A stretch of 64,000 bases of DNA, taken from Bin5 sp034422415. Its GTDB lineage: Bacteria > Chloroflexota > Anaerolineae > Caldilineales > Caldilineaceae. The notes beneath the pieces are model-generated. The model was not told the origin of the DNA and did no database searches. It saw only the letters and a list, made by a program, of their open reading frames with translations. The DNA is taken from contig OZ241871.1 of the NCBI GenBank assembly GCA_965202955.1, positions 2,790,001-2,854,000 on the forward strand. The letters run 5' to 3'. Shown here piece by piece: positions 51,701-58,190 of the stretch. The position numbers and the translations under genes were made by a program. Positions within the stretch are counted from its first letter, which is position 1; each line of letters begins with the position of its first letter.

Positions 51701-52041
51701 CTCGAAAGGGCCTGGCTGGGCCCCGCCTGCGCCTGGCGCCTGAGGAAACATTCAATCGCCTCCCCGAACCGGCGGTTGAGCAGGTCCTCGTAGCCATCGA
51801 AGGGGATCACGCCTCTGGCGGCGTAACCGGGCTTGTCCGGCAGGTGAAATCTATGGATGGCGTGCAGGAAAAAGAGCGCCCGCACCCGCTCATACAGGTT
51901 GTCATTCTCCCGCCGCAGACGGTCCAATGCCCCGCACTCTTGCAACAGCGCCTCAGCTGAAGCGCAACGGGCGAACCCTTCAAGAGAGCGGTTGCGCGTA
52001 TCCCTGTCTGCTGCGGTGATGATTCCGGCCAGCGTGCTCAT
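48709..52041 (-). CDS. bifunctional FKP-type GHMP sugar kinase/UDPGP-type sugar-1-phosphate nucleotidyltransferase
   Basis: 1110 residues. The N-terminal half is a GHMP kinase: ATP loop PKGSRLAVSTSLLA at about 316-329, GGWQDSGGIWPGMKLIQG at about 372-389 as in L-fucokinase domains, and motif 3 GGMSGGGMGFIFDP at about 531-544. From about residue 735 there is a UDPGP-type pyrophosphorylase: VTLAGGAGSRW (739-749), then SFIEIHLSKSRR, LMMHNIDTVGTDVDP and NANTFWI. In the known Fkp enzyme the transferase is first and the kinase second, so the order is reversed. It would turn a free sugar into a sugar 1-phosphate and then an NDP-sugar. GAGGCA precedes the ATG. Confidence 0.85.
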   Translation of the reverse strand: MSTLAGIITAADRDTRNRSLEGFARCASAEALLQECGALDRLRRENDNLYERVRALFFLHAIHRFHLPDKPGYAARGVIPFDGYEDLLNRRFGEAIECFLRRQAQAGPSQALSSALAAAYRQLGFQTLAGQVRRSVRSLAGNQWMFRVGHPSDHPLRVVAGLRRPVGDGLFPLLREATPVRMDLTHSGWSDIFFLGMDFPEGARVLNVSIDLSVRGMGQAGGGGPRPPVEGYFRVIDRPVLRLVSVDLEASAEISSFAELFDFARDHLGLLKAALIAAGVVPPGMEGAYQPLADLLTRLVGNGNGIELVSKVNEIPKGSRLAVSTSLLACLITVCMRATGQVRSLTGGLSDGERRLVAARAILGEWLGGSGGGWQDSGGIWPGMKLIQGELSAAGDPEFGISRGRLLPTHHLLGRYEVSEATRRALQASLVLVHGGMAQDVGPILEMVTEKYLLRSEREWAGRRQAVGMLDEILAHLKAGEVKAIGAATERNFNGPIQTIIPWAGNLYTDRLIQQARAEFGANFWGFWMLGGMSGGGMGFIFDPRYKAAGMARLQEIMHDTKKEMERAVPFAMEPVVYDFAINERGTWAELQGEGGALMPPDYYRLTVPDILRRDRRQLSPGQRAELDAFSADSRTDPDLVDVLPSLLQRMLPQKQETGADGASLAALLEENAFDRAQHEQIRGDLRSGRIGLAQNRLPTRTLIEEVDPSEVADASTELPARMREVGAAALRDGLVAVVTLAGGAGSRWSQGAGVVKALNPFVRLSGRHRSFIEIHLSKSRRSSRLCGTPLPHVFTTSYLTHGAIADALHEADQFGYAGPLRLSPGRSIGLRMVPMARDLRFAWEETSRQVLDVQAQKVQESLHGALTEWARGEGEGSDYVDNLPAQCIHPVGHWYELPNLLRNGVLRQLLEARPQLQYLMMHNIDTVGTDVDPSLLGLHISGQRTMTAEVINRQLEDRGGGLARVNGRLRLIEGLAFPREEIEFGLTLYNANTFWITVDRLLAVLGLDRASLGNEETVADALRRMAARMPTYVTLKEVKKRWGRGQEDIFPVCQFEKLWGDMTALPEMDCSYAVVPRRRGQQLKEVAQLDGWLRDGSAAYVEQLCDWAE

Positions 52042-52226
52042 CTTGCCTCAAATCGCCCCGTTACCGGCTACAAACGACGCCGAATTCCCCAAGAGCCCAT
52101 AACGAAAGACCATAGCCGGGAGTCAAATGCCGACAACGAACAACGTAACGACTCAGCCCCGAAACTGAGAGCCCCAACCATCAAGCAAAAACCAAGATCC
52201 AAGAACGAAAAGCAAGAAACCAAAAA

Positions 52227-53141
52227 CTACAAACTCTCCCCATTCTGCATTGAACGGGTCATCAGCAGGTCAAGCAGCCGCGTCAGCATCTCGTCCCGGT
52301 CCCGCCCGTTCAGAGCCAGCGCGATCTGGGCGGTGAGCAGGCCGTACTTGACGCCTATATCGAGGCGCATACCCTCCTGCTCAAGCGCCAGGAACCGCTC
52401 ACGCTGGGCGAGAATATGCAACGCAGCGGAAAGCGAAAGACCTGATTTCGGCTTGCGCACCGCTCCTGTCCCATCCGGCGGCCCGGCCGCGTCCTGACCA
52501 GGGGGTGAAAGCGACAGCAGTTCGTCCAGTATCCCCATAACCTTCGCGGTGAACACGTGGATGCCGAAGAAGCAGAGATAGTGGCCCGCACGCAGCCCGG
52601 AGGCCACCAACCGCTGCTCAGCTTCGGTGGGGGTGGGCTTCTCGATTACCGTCTCGACCTGGTACAGCCCGGTTTGGCCGGCCAGACGGTGCCCGCCCAC
52701 CGCGCCAAAGTAAGGCAGGAGCGTCTCACGCGTCGCCTGCACGGCGGAGACGGAGCACGCGTGCGCACGCGCGATTTCCACCACATCCGCTGTGCATCGC
52801 CCGCCGCTCGGTCGAACGTAAAGGTGGTCCCCTACCAGGTGCAAAAATGGTTCGCTGCCGACAAATTCACGCGCACAGTAGACCGCGTGCGCGTAGCCAA
52901 GCTGCTCAGCCTGCTGCACGAATTGGAGCCGCCCTGCATGCTCACCGACCGTGGCGGTATAGGCGGCCTCATCCCCGGGGTGTACAATGACGCAGATCTC
53001 GTCGACGCCGGCATCGATCACCTCCTCGACAAGGATGCGCAGCACCGACTTTTCCACGCCGTCCCGGTCGATGATCATCTGCAAGGGCAGATTTCGCTGC
53101 GTGCGCCTAGCCGCGGTGATGACTGCTTTGGTGATTTCCAT
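52227..53141 (-). CDS. GalU-like nucleotidyltransferase with degenerate signature
   Basis: 304 residues of the glucose-1-phosphate uridylyltransferase fold: VEEVIDAGVDEICVIVHPGD, FVQQAEQLGYAHAVYCAREF, FLHLVGDHLYVRP, VIEKPTPTEAEQRLVASG and a final LDIGVKYGLLTA. The nucleotide-binding start, normally AAGxGTRxLPxTK, reads ITAARRTQRNLPLQM. The glycine loop and the conserved Lys are lost, although the metal-type D in GDHLYV and the EKP motif remain. It may be inactive or a regulatory partner. GGAG precedes the ATG by 9 bases. It lies upstream of the kinase/transferase fusion on the same strand, with 185 bases of purine-rich spacer between. Confidence 0.82.
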   Translation of the reverse strand: MEITKAVITAARRTQRNLPLQMIIDRDGVEKSVLRILVEEVIDAGVDEICVIVHPGDEAAYTATVGEHAGRLQFVQQAEQLGYAHAVYCAREFVGSEPFLHLVGDHLYVRPSGGRCTADVVEIARAHACSVSAVQATRETLLPYFGAVGGHRLAGQTGLYQVETVIEKPTPTEAEQRLVASGLRAGHYLCFFGIHVFTAKVMGILDELLSLSPPGQDAAGPPDGTGAVRKPKSGLSLSAALHILAQRERFLALEQEGMRLDIGVKYGLLTAQIALALNGRDRDEMLTRLLDLLMTRSMQNGESL

Positions 53142-53199
53142 CTTTCATTCTCCGGCTCGGAAGCCCCGCAAAACCGACGCGAATTTCCGGCAGAAACTT

Positions 53200-53228
53200 T
53201 GATCTGCTACGGAGTCTGTGCTAAAATC
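53200..53228 (+). promoter_or_regulatory. promoter for the OsmC gene
   Basis: TTGATC (53200-53205), a 17-base spacer and TAAAAT (53223-53228) with an extended -10 TGC before it. The -35 matches the one used for the binding-protein operon. Confidence 0.7.
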
Positions 53229-53288
53229 CTGCCCGAAGTCCGCCAATCTGAAATATCTTCCACCGGTTCACAACCAGGAGAAATCTCC

Positions 53289-53711
53289 ATGACAGTGCGT
53301 AACGCCTCCGCCACCTGGAATGGCACACTCAACGAAGGCTCCGGTTCCATGAAACTGGGCAGCGGCCTCTACGAAGGGCCTTTCAGTTTCGCCTCCCGTT
53401 TCGAGTCCGGCGACGGCACCAACCCGGAAGAGCTGATCGGCGCGGCCCACGCCGGCTGCTACTCGATGTTCATCTCCGCCCTGATGAGCGGCGACGGCTT
53501 CACGCCCACCAGCGTCAACACTACCGCTGCCGTCCACTTGACCGACGGACCGGCAATCAGCAAGATCGAGTTGACCTGCAGAGCGGAAGTTCCCGGCCTC
53601 TCGGCCGAAAAGTTCGCCGAATACGCCGCCCAGGCCAAGGACGGCTGCCCGGTCTCGAAAGCGCTCGCCGCCGTCGACGAGATCGTACTTGATGCCGCCC
53701 TGGTCGGCTGA
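53289..53711 (+). CDS. OsmC family peroxiredoxin-like protein
   Basis: 140 residues. OsmC/Ohr proteins reduce organic hydroperoxides with two cysteines, which are visible in AAHAGCYSMFISAL and KDGCPVSKAL. The N-terminal ATWNGTLNEGSGSMKLGSG and NPEELIGAAHAGC patterns point to OsmC rather than Ohr. AGGAG lies 8 bases before the ATG at 53289. Gene and protein are complete. A promoter lies upstream and a terminator downstream, so it is a single-gene unit, probably stress-responsive. Confidence 0.93.
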   Translation: MTVRNASATWNGTLNEGSGSMKLGSGLYEGPFSFASRFESGDGTNPEELIGAAHAGCYSMFISALMSGDGFTPTSVNTTAAVHLTDGPAISKIELTCRAEVPGLSAEKFAEYAAQAKDGCPVSKALAAVDEIVLDAALVG

Positions 53712-53754
53712 CAGGGCGCGCAACTCATTCTAGCAGTACAACCGGCAGGAATAG

Positions 53755-53785
53755 AAACAGTCCATCTCGATCGATGGACTGTTTT
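53755..53785 (+). terminator. intrinsic terminator after the OsmC gene
   Basis: A perfect 12-bp stem (AAACAGTCCATC and complement) with a 6-base loop (TCGATC), ending in TTTT. It lies 43 bases after the stop. Confidence 0.85.
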
Positions 53786-53912
53786 GCATCTTCCGTTCAC
53801 ATTTCCTGGCAGGCATCCCCACACAGGACGGCCGCTGCCAACGCCGGCACTCAATTGAAGTCCCTCCGCCCGGAAAGTCCCCCGGTCGCCCCCGTTGCGC
53901 TCTGCGCCCTCG

Positions 53913-54776
53913 TCAGGCGCAGAACGGCGCGGCCACCTCTTTCATCTTCGCCAGATTGTCCCACTCGGAACTGTTCTCGTGCAGCGCCGTGTCGAAAATG
54001 AGCGACATCGGCCCATCGAACCCCGCCTCTGCCAGCATCCCCAGCGAGTGGCGGAACTCGTCCTCATCCGGGTTGCCGTCTCCGTCATAGATCGCCTTCA
54101 CGTGCGCCGAATCGGCCCAGGGAAAGATCGCGGCCAGCTCGTCATATCGGTCGGCGCCGCTGTAATTGCCAAAATCGGCGCATAGGCCGACACGCCCTTC
54201 GCACAGCTCGAGGATGGCTATCACCTGGTCGCCCCGGCTGGTCGTCTCGCGAAAGTTCTCCGTGATCACCTGCACACCGATCGAGCCCCCGTAATCGGCC
54301 AGTTCGGTCAAGCTCCGCGCACTGCGCCTGATTACAGGATGATCGAGCAGAGAGGCGCCGTCCGCTGCGCGCGTCGGTTCAACGGGCTGGCAGCCTGCCA
54401 CCACGCGCGCGTGCGTCGCCCCCAGGCGGGCGGCCACATCCAGCCAGGATCGGACCCAAGCCATCTCCTCGGCCCGCGCCGCGTCGTCAGGATCAGTCAC
54501 GTCGCCGGCGTCGATCAGGACGCTGAACAGCTCGATGCCCGCCTGCCCAACTGCGCTCTTCAGCTCGTCAAGGTAGCCCGTGTCAGCCGTGGGAAAGTGA
54601 AAGTGTACGATCTCCAAAACGCCGATCTTTGCCCGGACAAGCGCGGCCGGTAGTTCAAGCAAGGCGATGGCACCGTCACCCGAAACACCTGCCGGAAAGG
54701 GCTGGCCCGGCCCGAAGATCGGCGGGGAACCAAGCGTCCTGTGCAGACTCCAGGAAGATGTAGAAATCCGTGACAT
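53913..54776 (-). CDS. sugar phosphate isomerase/epimerase family protein (AP endonuclease 2-like TIM barrel)
   Basis: 287 residues of the xylose-isomerase-like TIM barrel. Visible strands and ligands are VLEIVHFHFP, LFSVLIDAGDV, THARVVAGCQP, GVQVITENFRETT (Glu ligand), RVGLCADFGNY (Asp) and DSAHVKAIYDGDG (His), then PMSLIFDTAL. Members isomerise or epimerise sugars or inositol derivatives with a divalent metal. GGAGAA lies about 7 bases before the ATG. The next minus-strand gene upstream is an Ldh2-type dehydrogenase. The two may serve one catabolic route. Confidence 0.87.
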   Translation of the reverse strand: MSRISTSSWSLHRTLGSPPIFGPGQPFPAGVSGDGAIALLELPAALVRAKIGVLEIVHFHFPTADTGYLDELKSAVGQAGIELFSVLIDAGDVTDPDDAARAEEMAWVRSWLDVAARLGATHARVVAGCQPVEPTRAADGASLLDHPVIRRSARSLTELADYGGSIGVQVITENFRETTSRGDQVIAILELCEGRVGLCADFGNYSGADRYDELAAIFPWADSAHVKAIYDGDGNPDEDEFRHSLGMLAEAGFDGPMSLIFDTALHENSSEWDNLAKMKEVAAPFCA

Positions 54777-54887
54777 GGGCGTTCTCCGGTTGGCTTGCAG
54801 GGTGGACCAAGGTAGTCCGCCGGCCCGGCGGTGGGCAAGGCGCCCTACGACCGGCGGGTCAGAGCAGAAACAGGCGGCGGTACATGC

Positions 54888-55922
54888 TCAGGCGATGGCC
54901 GTGACGCCCAGATTCTCAGCCGCTTCGACGATCTGCTCCCACGTGGTATCGTCCAGCGGAATCCCGCTATCCTGCCTGGTCTGTGCCGAACGCGCCTCCG
55001 GTTCACCCGGCAGAAGTACCTCATCAAAGCCCTGCGCCGGTCGGGTTGACTTGATGCGGTCGGCCATGATCGTTCCGTCGGCAAAGAACTCGGCAAGCGG
55101 ACGGAAGGCTTCGATGTTCAGCAGCACAAACAACACGCCGTTGCCCAGGATCGTTCCCGGCAGGGTCGGCCCGCCCGCCCCCGTCAGCACCCCGCCCAGA
55201 AGGTCGGTCAATAGGGCAAGGCCGTAGCCCTTGTGTCCGGCTGCGGGCAAAAGCATCCCGTCATCGTAGAGGTCCGCCGGATTCTGTGTGGGCCGGCCGT
55301 GCTTGTCCAACACCAGTCCTTCGGGGATCGATTTGCCGCTGTTCATGGCCACCCGCACTTTTCCTTCCGCCACCGCGCTGGTGGCAAAATCCAGCAGCAC
55401 CGCCGGACGGTCCTGAAGAGGAATGGCTGCTGCCACGGGATTGGTGCCCATTCGTCTTTCGGCGCCGCCGAAGGGCGCGACCAGGCCGCCGGAACGACCG
55501 CCGTTGGCGTAGGCCAGCGCGATGAAACCCTCATCGGCTGCCAGCTCCACCCACTCGCCCAGCCGCCCGACATGGCCGGAGTGCTTCAGCCCAATCGCCG
55601 CCACAGCGTCCCCGCGCGCCTTGCCGATGCCTGTCTCGATCGCCGTCTTGGCTGCCAGCTGTCCGAAGCAACGATGCCCGTTGAGCAGCGCCATGACAGC
55701 CGTCTCGCGCTCGACCTCCGGCCTCGCCAGCGGCCTGATTTCGTCCGCGTCGATCTGGCGCAGATACTGCATGATGCGAATCACGCCGTGGGAGTCGTGA
55801 CCGGCCAGGTTCGCCGAAACCAGCGATTGCCCGACGAGGTCGGCTGTCATTTTGGGCGTGCCCACGGCCTGAAAGATACGGCTCGTGTAATCTGCAAGAG
55901 GCATCGGTTGCATTACCGGCAT
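54888..55922 (-). CDS. malate/L-lactate (Ldh2) family dehydrogenase
   Basis: 344 residues of the Ldh2/YlbC fold, unrelated to classical lactate dehydrogenases. It is NAD(P)-dependent and acts on 2-hydroxy or 2-oxo acids such as lactate, malate, ureidoglycolate or 2,3-diketogulonate. Family motifs are NLAGHDSHGVIRIMQYL (with the catalytic His), LKHSGHVGRLGEWVELA, MGTNPVAAAIP, LDFATSAVAEGKVR and AGHKGYGLALLTDLLGG. ACGGAGT lies about 9 bases before the ATG at 55922. It could act after the isomerase gene downstream of it. Confidence 0.92.
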   Translation of the reverse strand: MPVMQPMPLADYTSRIFQAVGTPKMTADLVGQSLVSANLAGHDSHGVIRIMQYLRQIDADEIRPLARPEVERETAVMALLNGHRCFGQLAAKTAIETGIGKARGDAVAAIGLKHSGHVGRLGEWVELAADEGFIALAYANGGRSGGLVAPFGGAERRMGTNPVAAAIPLQDRPAVLLDFATSAVAEGKVRVAMNSGKSIPEGLVLDKHGRPTQNPADLYDDGMLLPAAGHKGYGLALLTDLLGGVLTGAGGPTLPGTILGNGVLFVLLNIEAFRPLAEFFADGTIMADRIKSTRPAQGFDEVLLPGEPEARSAQTRQDSGIPLDDTTWEQIVEAAENLGVTAIA

Positions 55923-56115
55923 GAAACGTACTCCGTTTCTCCTGGGCGATGGGGTAAGGATGGGAGACCAGAGGGTCCCTCTATCTCGCTCTTTTGCCTT
56001 TGCCCGCTTCGAAAAAGGGGCGGGCGACTGAGCAAATACAACCTGTTCCGACGCGCAAAGCGTATCCGATTTTCACTGATCATGCAACCGCCGCGGCGGC
56101 CATTCCCGCCTTCCC

Positions 56116-56144
56116 TTGACCTCCCATCCAGTTTTCAGTACGAT
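56116..56144 (+). promoter_or_regulatory. promoter for the GT2 gene
   Basis: TTGACC (56116-56121), a 17-base spacer and TACGAT (56139-56144). The predicted start near 56151 gives a leader of about 120 bases before the ATG at 56273. Confidence 0.6.
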
Positions 56145-56272
56145 TGCGGTATGAGGCGAACGCAGGACTCCCCGCCGAACCGTTTCCATACCCGGCCCGT
56201 CCTGGCCGGAACGATGCCGGGAACGGCAGAGTGGACCGCGGCGGCAGCGGGCTGGACGAGGAAGAACGGGGC

Positions 56273-57301
56273 ATGAATTCCGAAACCCGCTGCGCGGATC
56301 GGCGCCCGGTCATTTCCGTCATCGTGCCGATCTTCAATGAGGAGGCGGTGATCCCCGAACTCCAGCGGCGCATGGCCGCCGTCCTGGATGGCGCCGGCGA
56401 GCCGTGGGAGTTGGTCTGCGTCAACGACGGCAGCCGCGACGCCTCTTTGTCGATGCTGCTTGAACTGCGCGAACGGGACGCACGCGTCAAAGTGATAGAC
56501 TTTTCTCGCAATTTCGGCCAACAGCTCGCCATCACGGCGGGCATGGACTTTGCGCAGGGAGACGCAGTGGTGGTCATCGACGCCGACCTGCAGGACCCGC
56601 CCGAGCTGATCGAAGAGATGCTCGCCAAGTGGCGCGAGGGATACCAGGTCGTCTATGCGGTGCGGGCGGACAGGCGCGGCGAGTCCCGCTTCAAACTGTG
56701 GACGGCCAGCGCCTTTTACCGGCTCCTGCATCGCATCACCGATGTGAAGATCCCGCTGAATACGGGCGAATTTCGTCTGATGGACCGCCAGGTCGTTATG
56801 GCAATGCGCCGATTGCGCGAGAAGCATCGCTTTATGCGCGGCCTAAGCAGTTGGGTCGGTTTCCGCCAAATCGGCATTGAGTACCAGCGGTCCGAGCGCT
56901 TTGCCGGCGACACCAAGTATCCGCTCAGCAAGATGCTGCGCCTGACACTGGATGCGATAACCAGTTTCAGCTACATCCCGCTTAGGCTCAGCACCTACTT
57001 CGGCTTCTTCCTGGCGGTGCTCAGCCTGCTGGGCATCGTCGTTACGATTATTTCGCGCCTTTCAGGCAACAACGCATTCTTCGGCCAGGCGTCGACTCTG
57101 GTTGCCGTCCTCTTCCTGGGGGGGATTCAGCTGATCTTTCTTGGCATCTTCGGCGAATACCTGGCGCGCATCTACGATGACGTCAAATCTCGCCCGCTCT
57201 ACATCGTCTCCCGCGCCTATGGTTTCGCCGAACTCGCTGATCACGGGGATTCGACTTCCATGCAGGAAAATCCGAGCGATCCCCACCCGCAGTCTGAGTG
57301 A
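56273..57301 (+). CDS. glycosyltransferase family 2, DPM1/GtrB-like, with C-terminal membrane segments
   Basis: 342 residues. The GT-A domain starts VISVIVPIFNEEAVIPEL, has VNDGSRDAS, NFGQQLAITAGMDFA and the metal motif VVIDADLQDPPELI. Two C-terminal membrane segments (LSTYFGFFLAVLSLLGIVVT, LVAVLFLGGIQLIFLGIFGE) are those of undecaprenyl-phosphate glycosyltransferases. It would load a sugar on a polyprenyl phosphate at the cytoplasmic face, which is the donor used by GT39-type enzymes such as the one at 31327. GAGGAAG lies 8 bases before the ATG at 56273. Confidence 0.92.
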   Translation: MNSETRCADRRPVISVIVPIFNEEAVIPELQRRMAAVLDGAGEPWELVCVNDGSRDASLSMLLELRERDARVKVIDFSRNFGQQLAITAGMDFAQGDAVVVIDADLQDPPELIEEMLAKWREGYQVVYAVRADRRGESRFKLWTASAFYRLLHRITDVKIPLNTGEFRLMDRQVVMAMRRLREKHRFMRGLSSWVGFRQIGIEYQRSERFAGDTKYPLSKMLRLTLDAITSFSYIPLRLSTYFGFFLAVLSLLGIVVTIISRLSGNNAFFGQASTLVAVLFLGGIQLIFLGIFGEYLARIYDDVKSRPLYIVSRAYGFAELADHGDSTSMQENPSDPHPQSE

Positions 57302-57359
57302 AGGAAGCGCTCCCGAGGCAGCCCCATTGGTGGCAATAGTGCCGCCGAGCGAGCCAGAA

Positions 57360-57773
57360 ATGCTGCGCACAGGTGTCGACATTGTTAGAATCGAGCGCAT
57401 CCGCCGGGCCATCTCGCGATACGAAACGTCGGCGCGTGCCCGCAAGCGGTTTCTGGCGCGCCTCTATACCGAAGCAGAGTTGCGCTATTGCGGCGCGCGC
57501 GTCGAGTCGCTGGCCGCCCGCTTCGCAGCCAAGGAGGCCATCGCCAAGGCGCTGGGTACGGGCGCCTGGCGCGATGGTATCCGCTGGGTCGATCTTGAAA
57601 TCGTTTCCGATGCCCGCGGCGCCCCCGCGGTCCAGCTCCACGGCGCAGCCGCGCGGCGTGCCGAAACCTTGGGCCTGAACGAGTGGTCGGTCAGCCTCAG
57701 CCATGATGACGAGCGGGCCGTTGCATTTGTCGTCGCCCTTGGGGAGCCGGACCGCCCCTCGGCGTGCGGCTGA
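57360..57773 (+). CDS. acpS: holo-[acyl-carrier-protein] synthase
   Basis: 137 residues. It transfers phosphopantetheine from CoA to ACP. LRTGVDIVRIERIRRAI carries the Mg-binding Asp, and SLAARFAAKEAIAKALGTG has the second acid (Glu) and the Lys of the family signature. The end is WSVSLSHDDERAVAFVVA. The ATG at 57360 begins exactly where the family begins. Longer in-frame readings run into the GT2 gene. No strong ribosome-binding site is seen. It lies 58 bases after the GT2 gene, so it may be read with it. Confidence 0.92.
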   Translation: MLRTGVDIVRIERIRRAISRYETSARARKRFLARLYTEAELRYCGARVESLAARFAAKEAIAKALGTGAWRDGIRWVDLEIVSDARGAPAVQLHGAAARRAETLGLNEWSVSLSHDDERAVAFVVALGEPDRPSACG

Positions 57774-57844
57774 TTTCCGCATGGACATTTGGATTGCCGG
57801 CGTCCTGCCCAAGTCGGCATCTGTCCGGCATCTGCAGATTTCCT

Positions 57845-57874
57845 TTGACACACGCAGCGCCATTATGCTACGAT
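57845..57874 (+). promoter_or_regulatory. promoter for pyrG
   Basis: TTGACA (57845-57850), an 18-base spacer and TACGAT (57869-57874) with TGC directly before it. The predicted start near 57881 lies about 310 bases before the pyrG ATG. Confidence 0.7.
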
Positions 57875-58190
57875 TGGCGATGAGTTGAATCAGGGGCTTA
57901 GGTCGGCGTTTTGCCGGGTCGAAATGCCTTTGACAACAGTTTCTGCCGTCTTCATCTCACAGGATACTTGACCTCGATCCGGGCCGGCTGTACGAGAACG
58001 GATTGATCGCGGATGGGCACGGAGACACTTTTCCGTGTCCTTTCTACGTTTGAAAGCGCCGTTTGCCGCTTGCGTATCTTGCCTGAAATCTGCGGCCGCC
58101 TCCAGATAGCAATGCCGGTGGACTCTATCGCGAGGCGGCTTGAATTTTTTTGAACAGAAATCCAGGACTTCCCTGCGAGGGTATTGGCAC
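57875..58190 (+). other. long pyrG leader region
   Basis: About 315 bases without a convincing gene. It holds a small hairpin near 58018-58040 (CACGGA, loop, TCCGTG) and a strong intrinsic terminator at 58096-58152. A 15-codon ORF at 57924 has no clear regulatory codon run. Together these suggest transcriptional attenuation of pyrG. Confidence 0.5.
58096..58152 (+). terminator. intrinsic terminator in the pyrG leader (possible attenuator)
   Basis: GCCGCCTC (58096-58103) pairs with GAGGCGGC (58133-58140), and an inner GATAG/CTATC stem extends the helix. TTGAATTTTTTT follows, with seven T at 58146-58152. It ends 38 bases before the pyrG ATG. Confidence 0.8.

Noticed and set aside
52042..52226. 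A-rich spacer upstream of the kinase/transferase fusion gene as an RNA element
   Set aside because: It is low-complexity sequence with no stable hairpin that I could find.
57924..57971. A 15-codon ORF in the pyrG leader as an attenuator leader peptide
   Set aside because: It has no good ribosome-binding site and no run of codons that would sense a nucleotide or amino acid.
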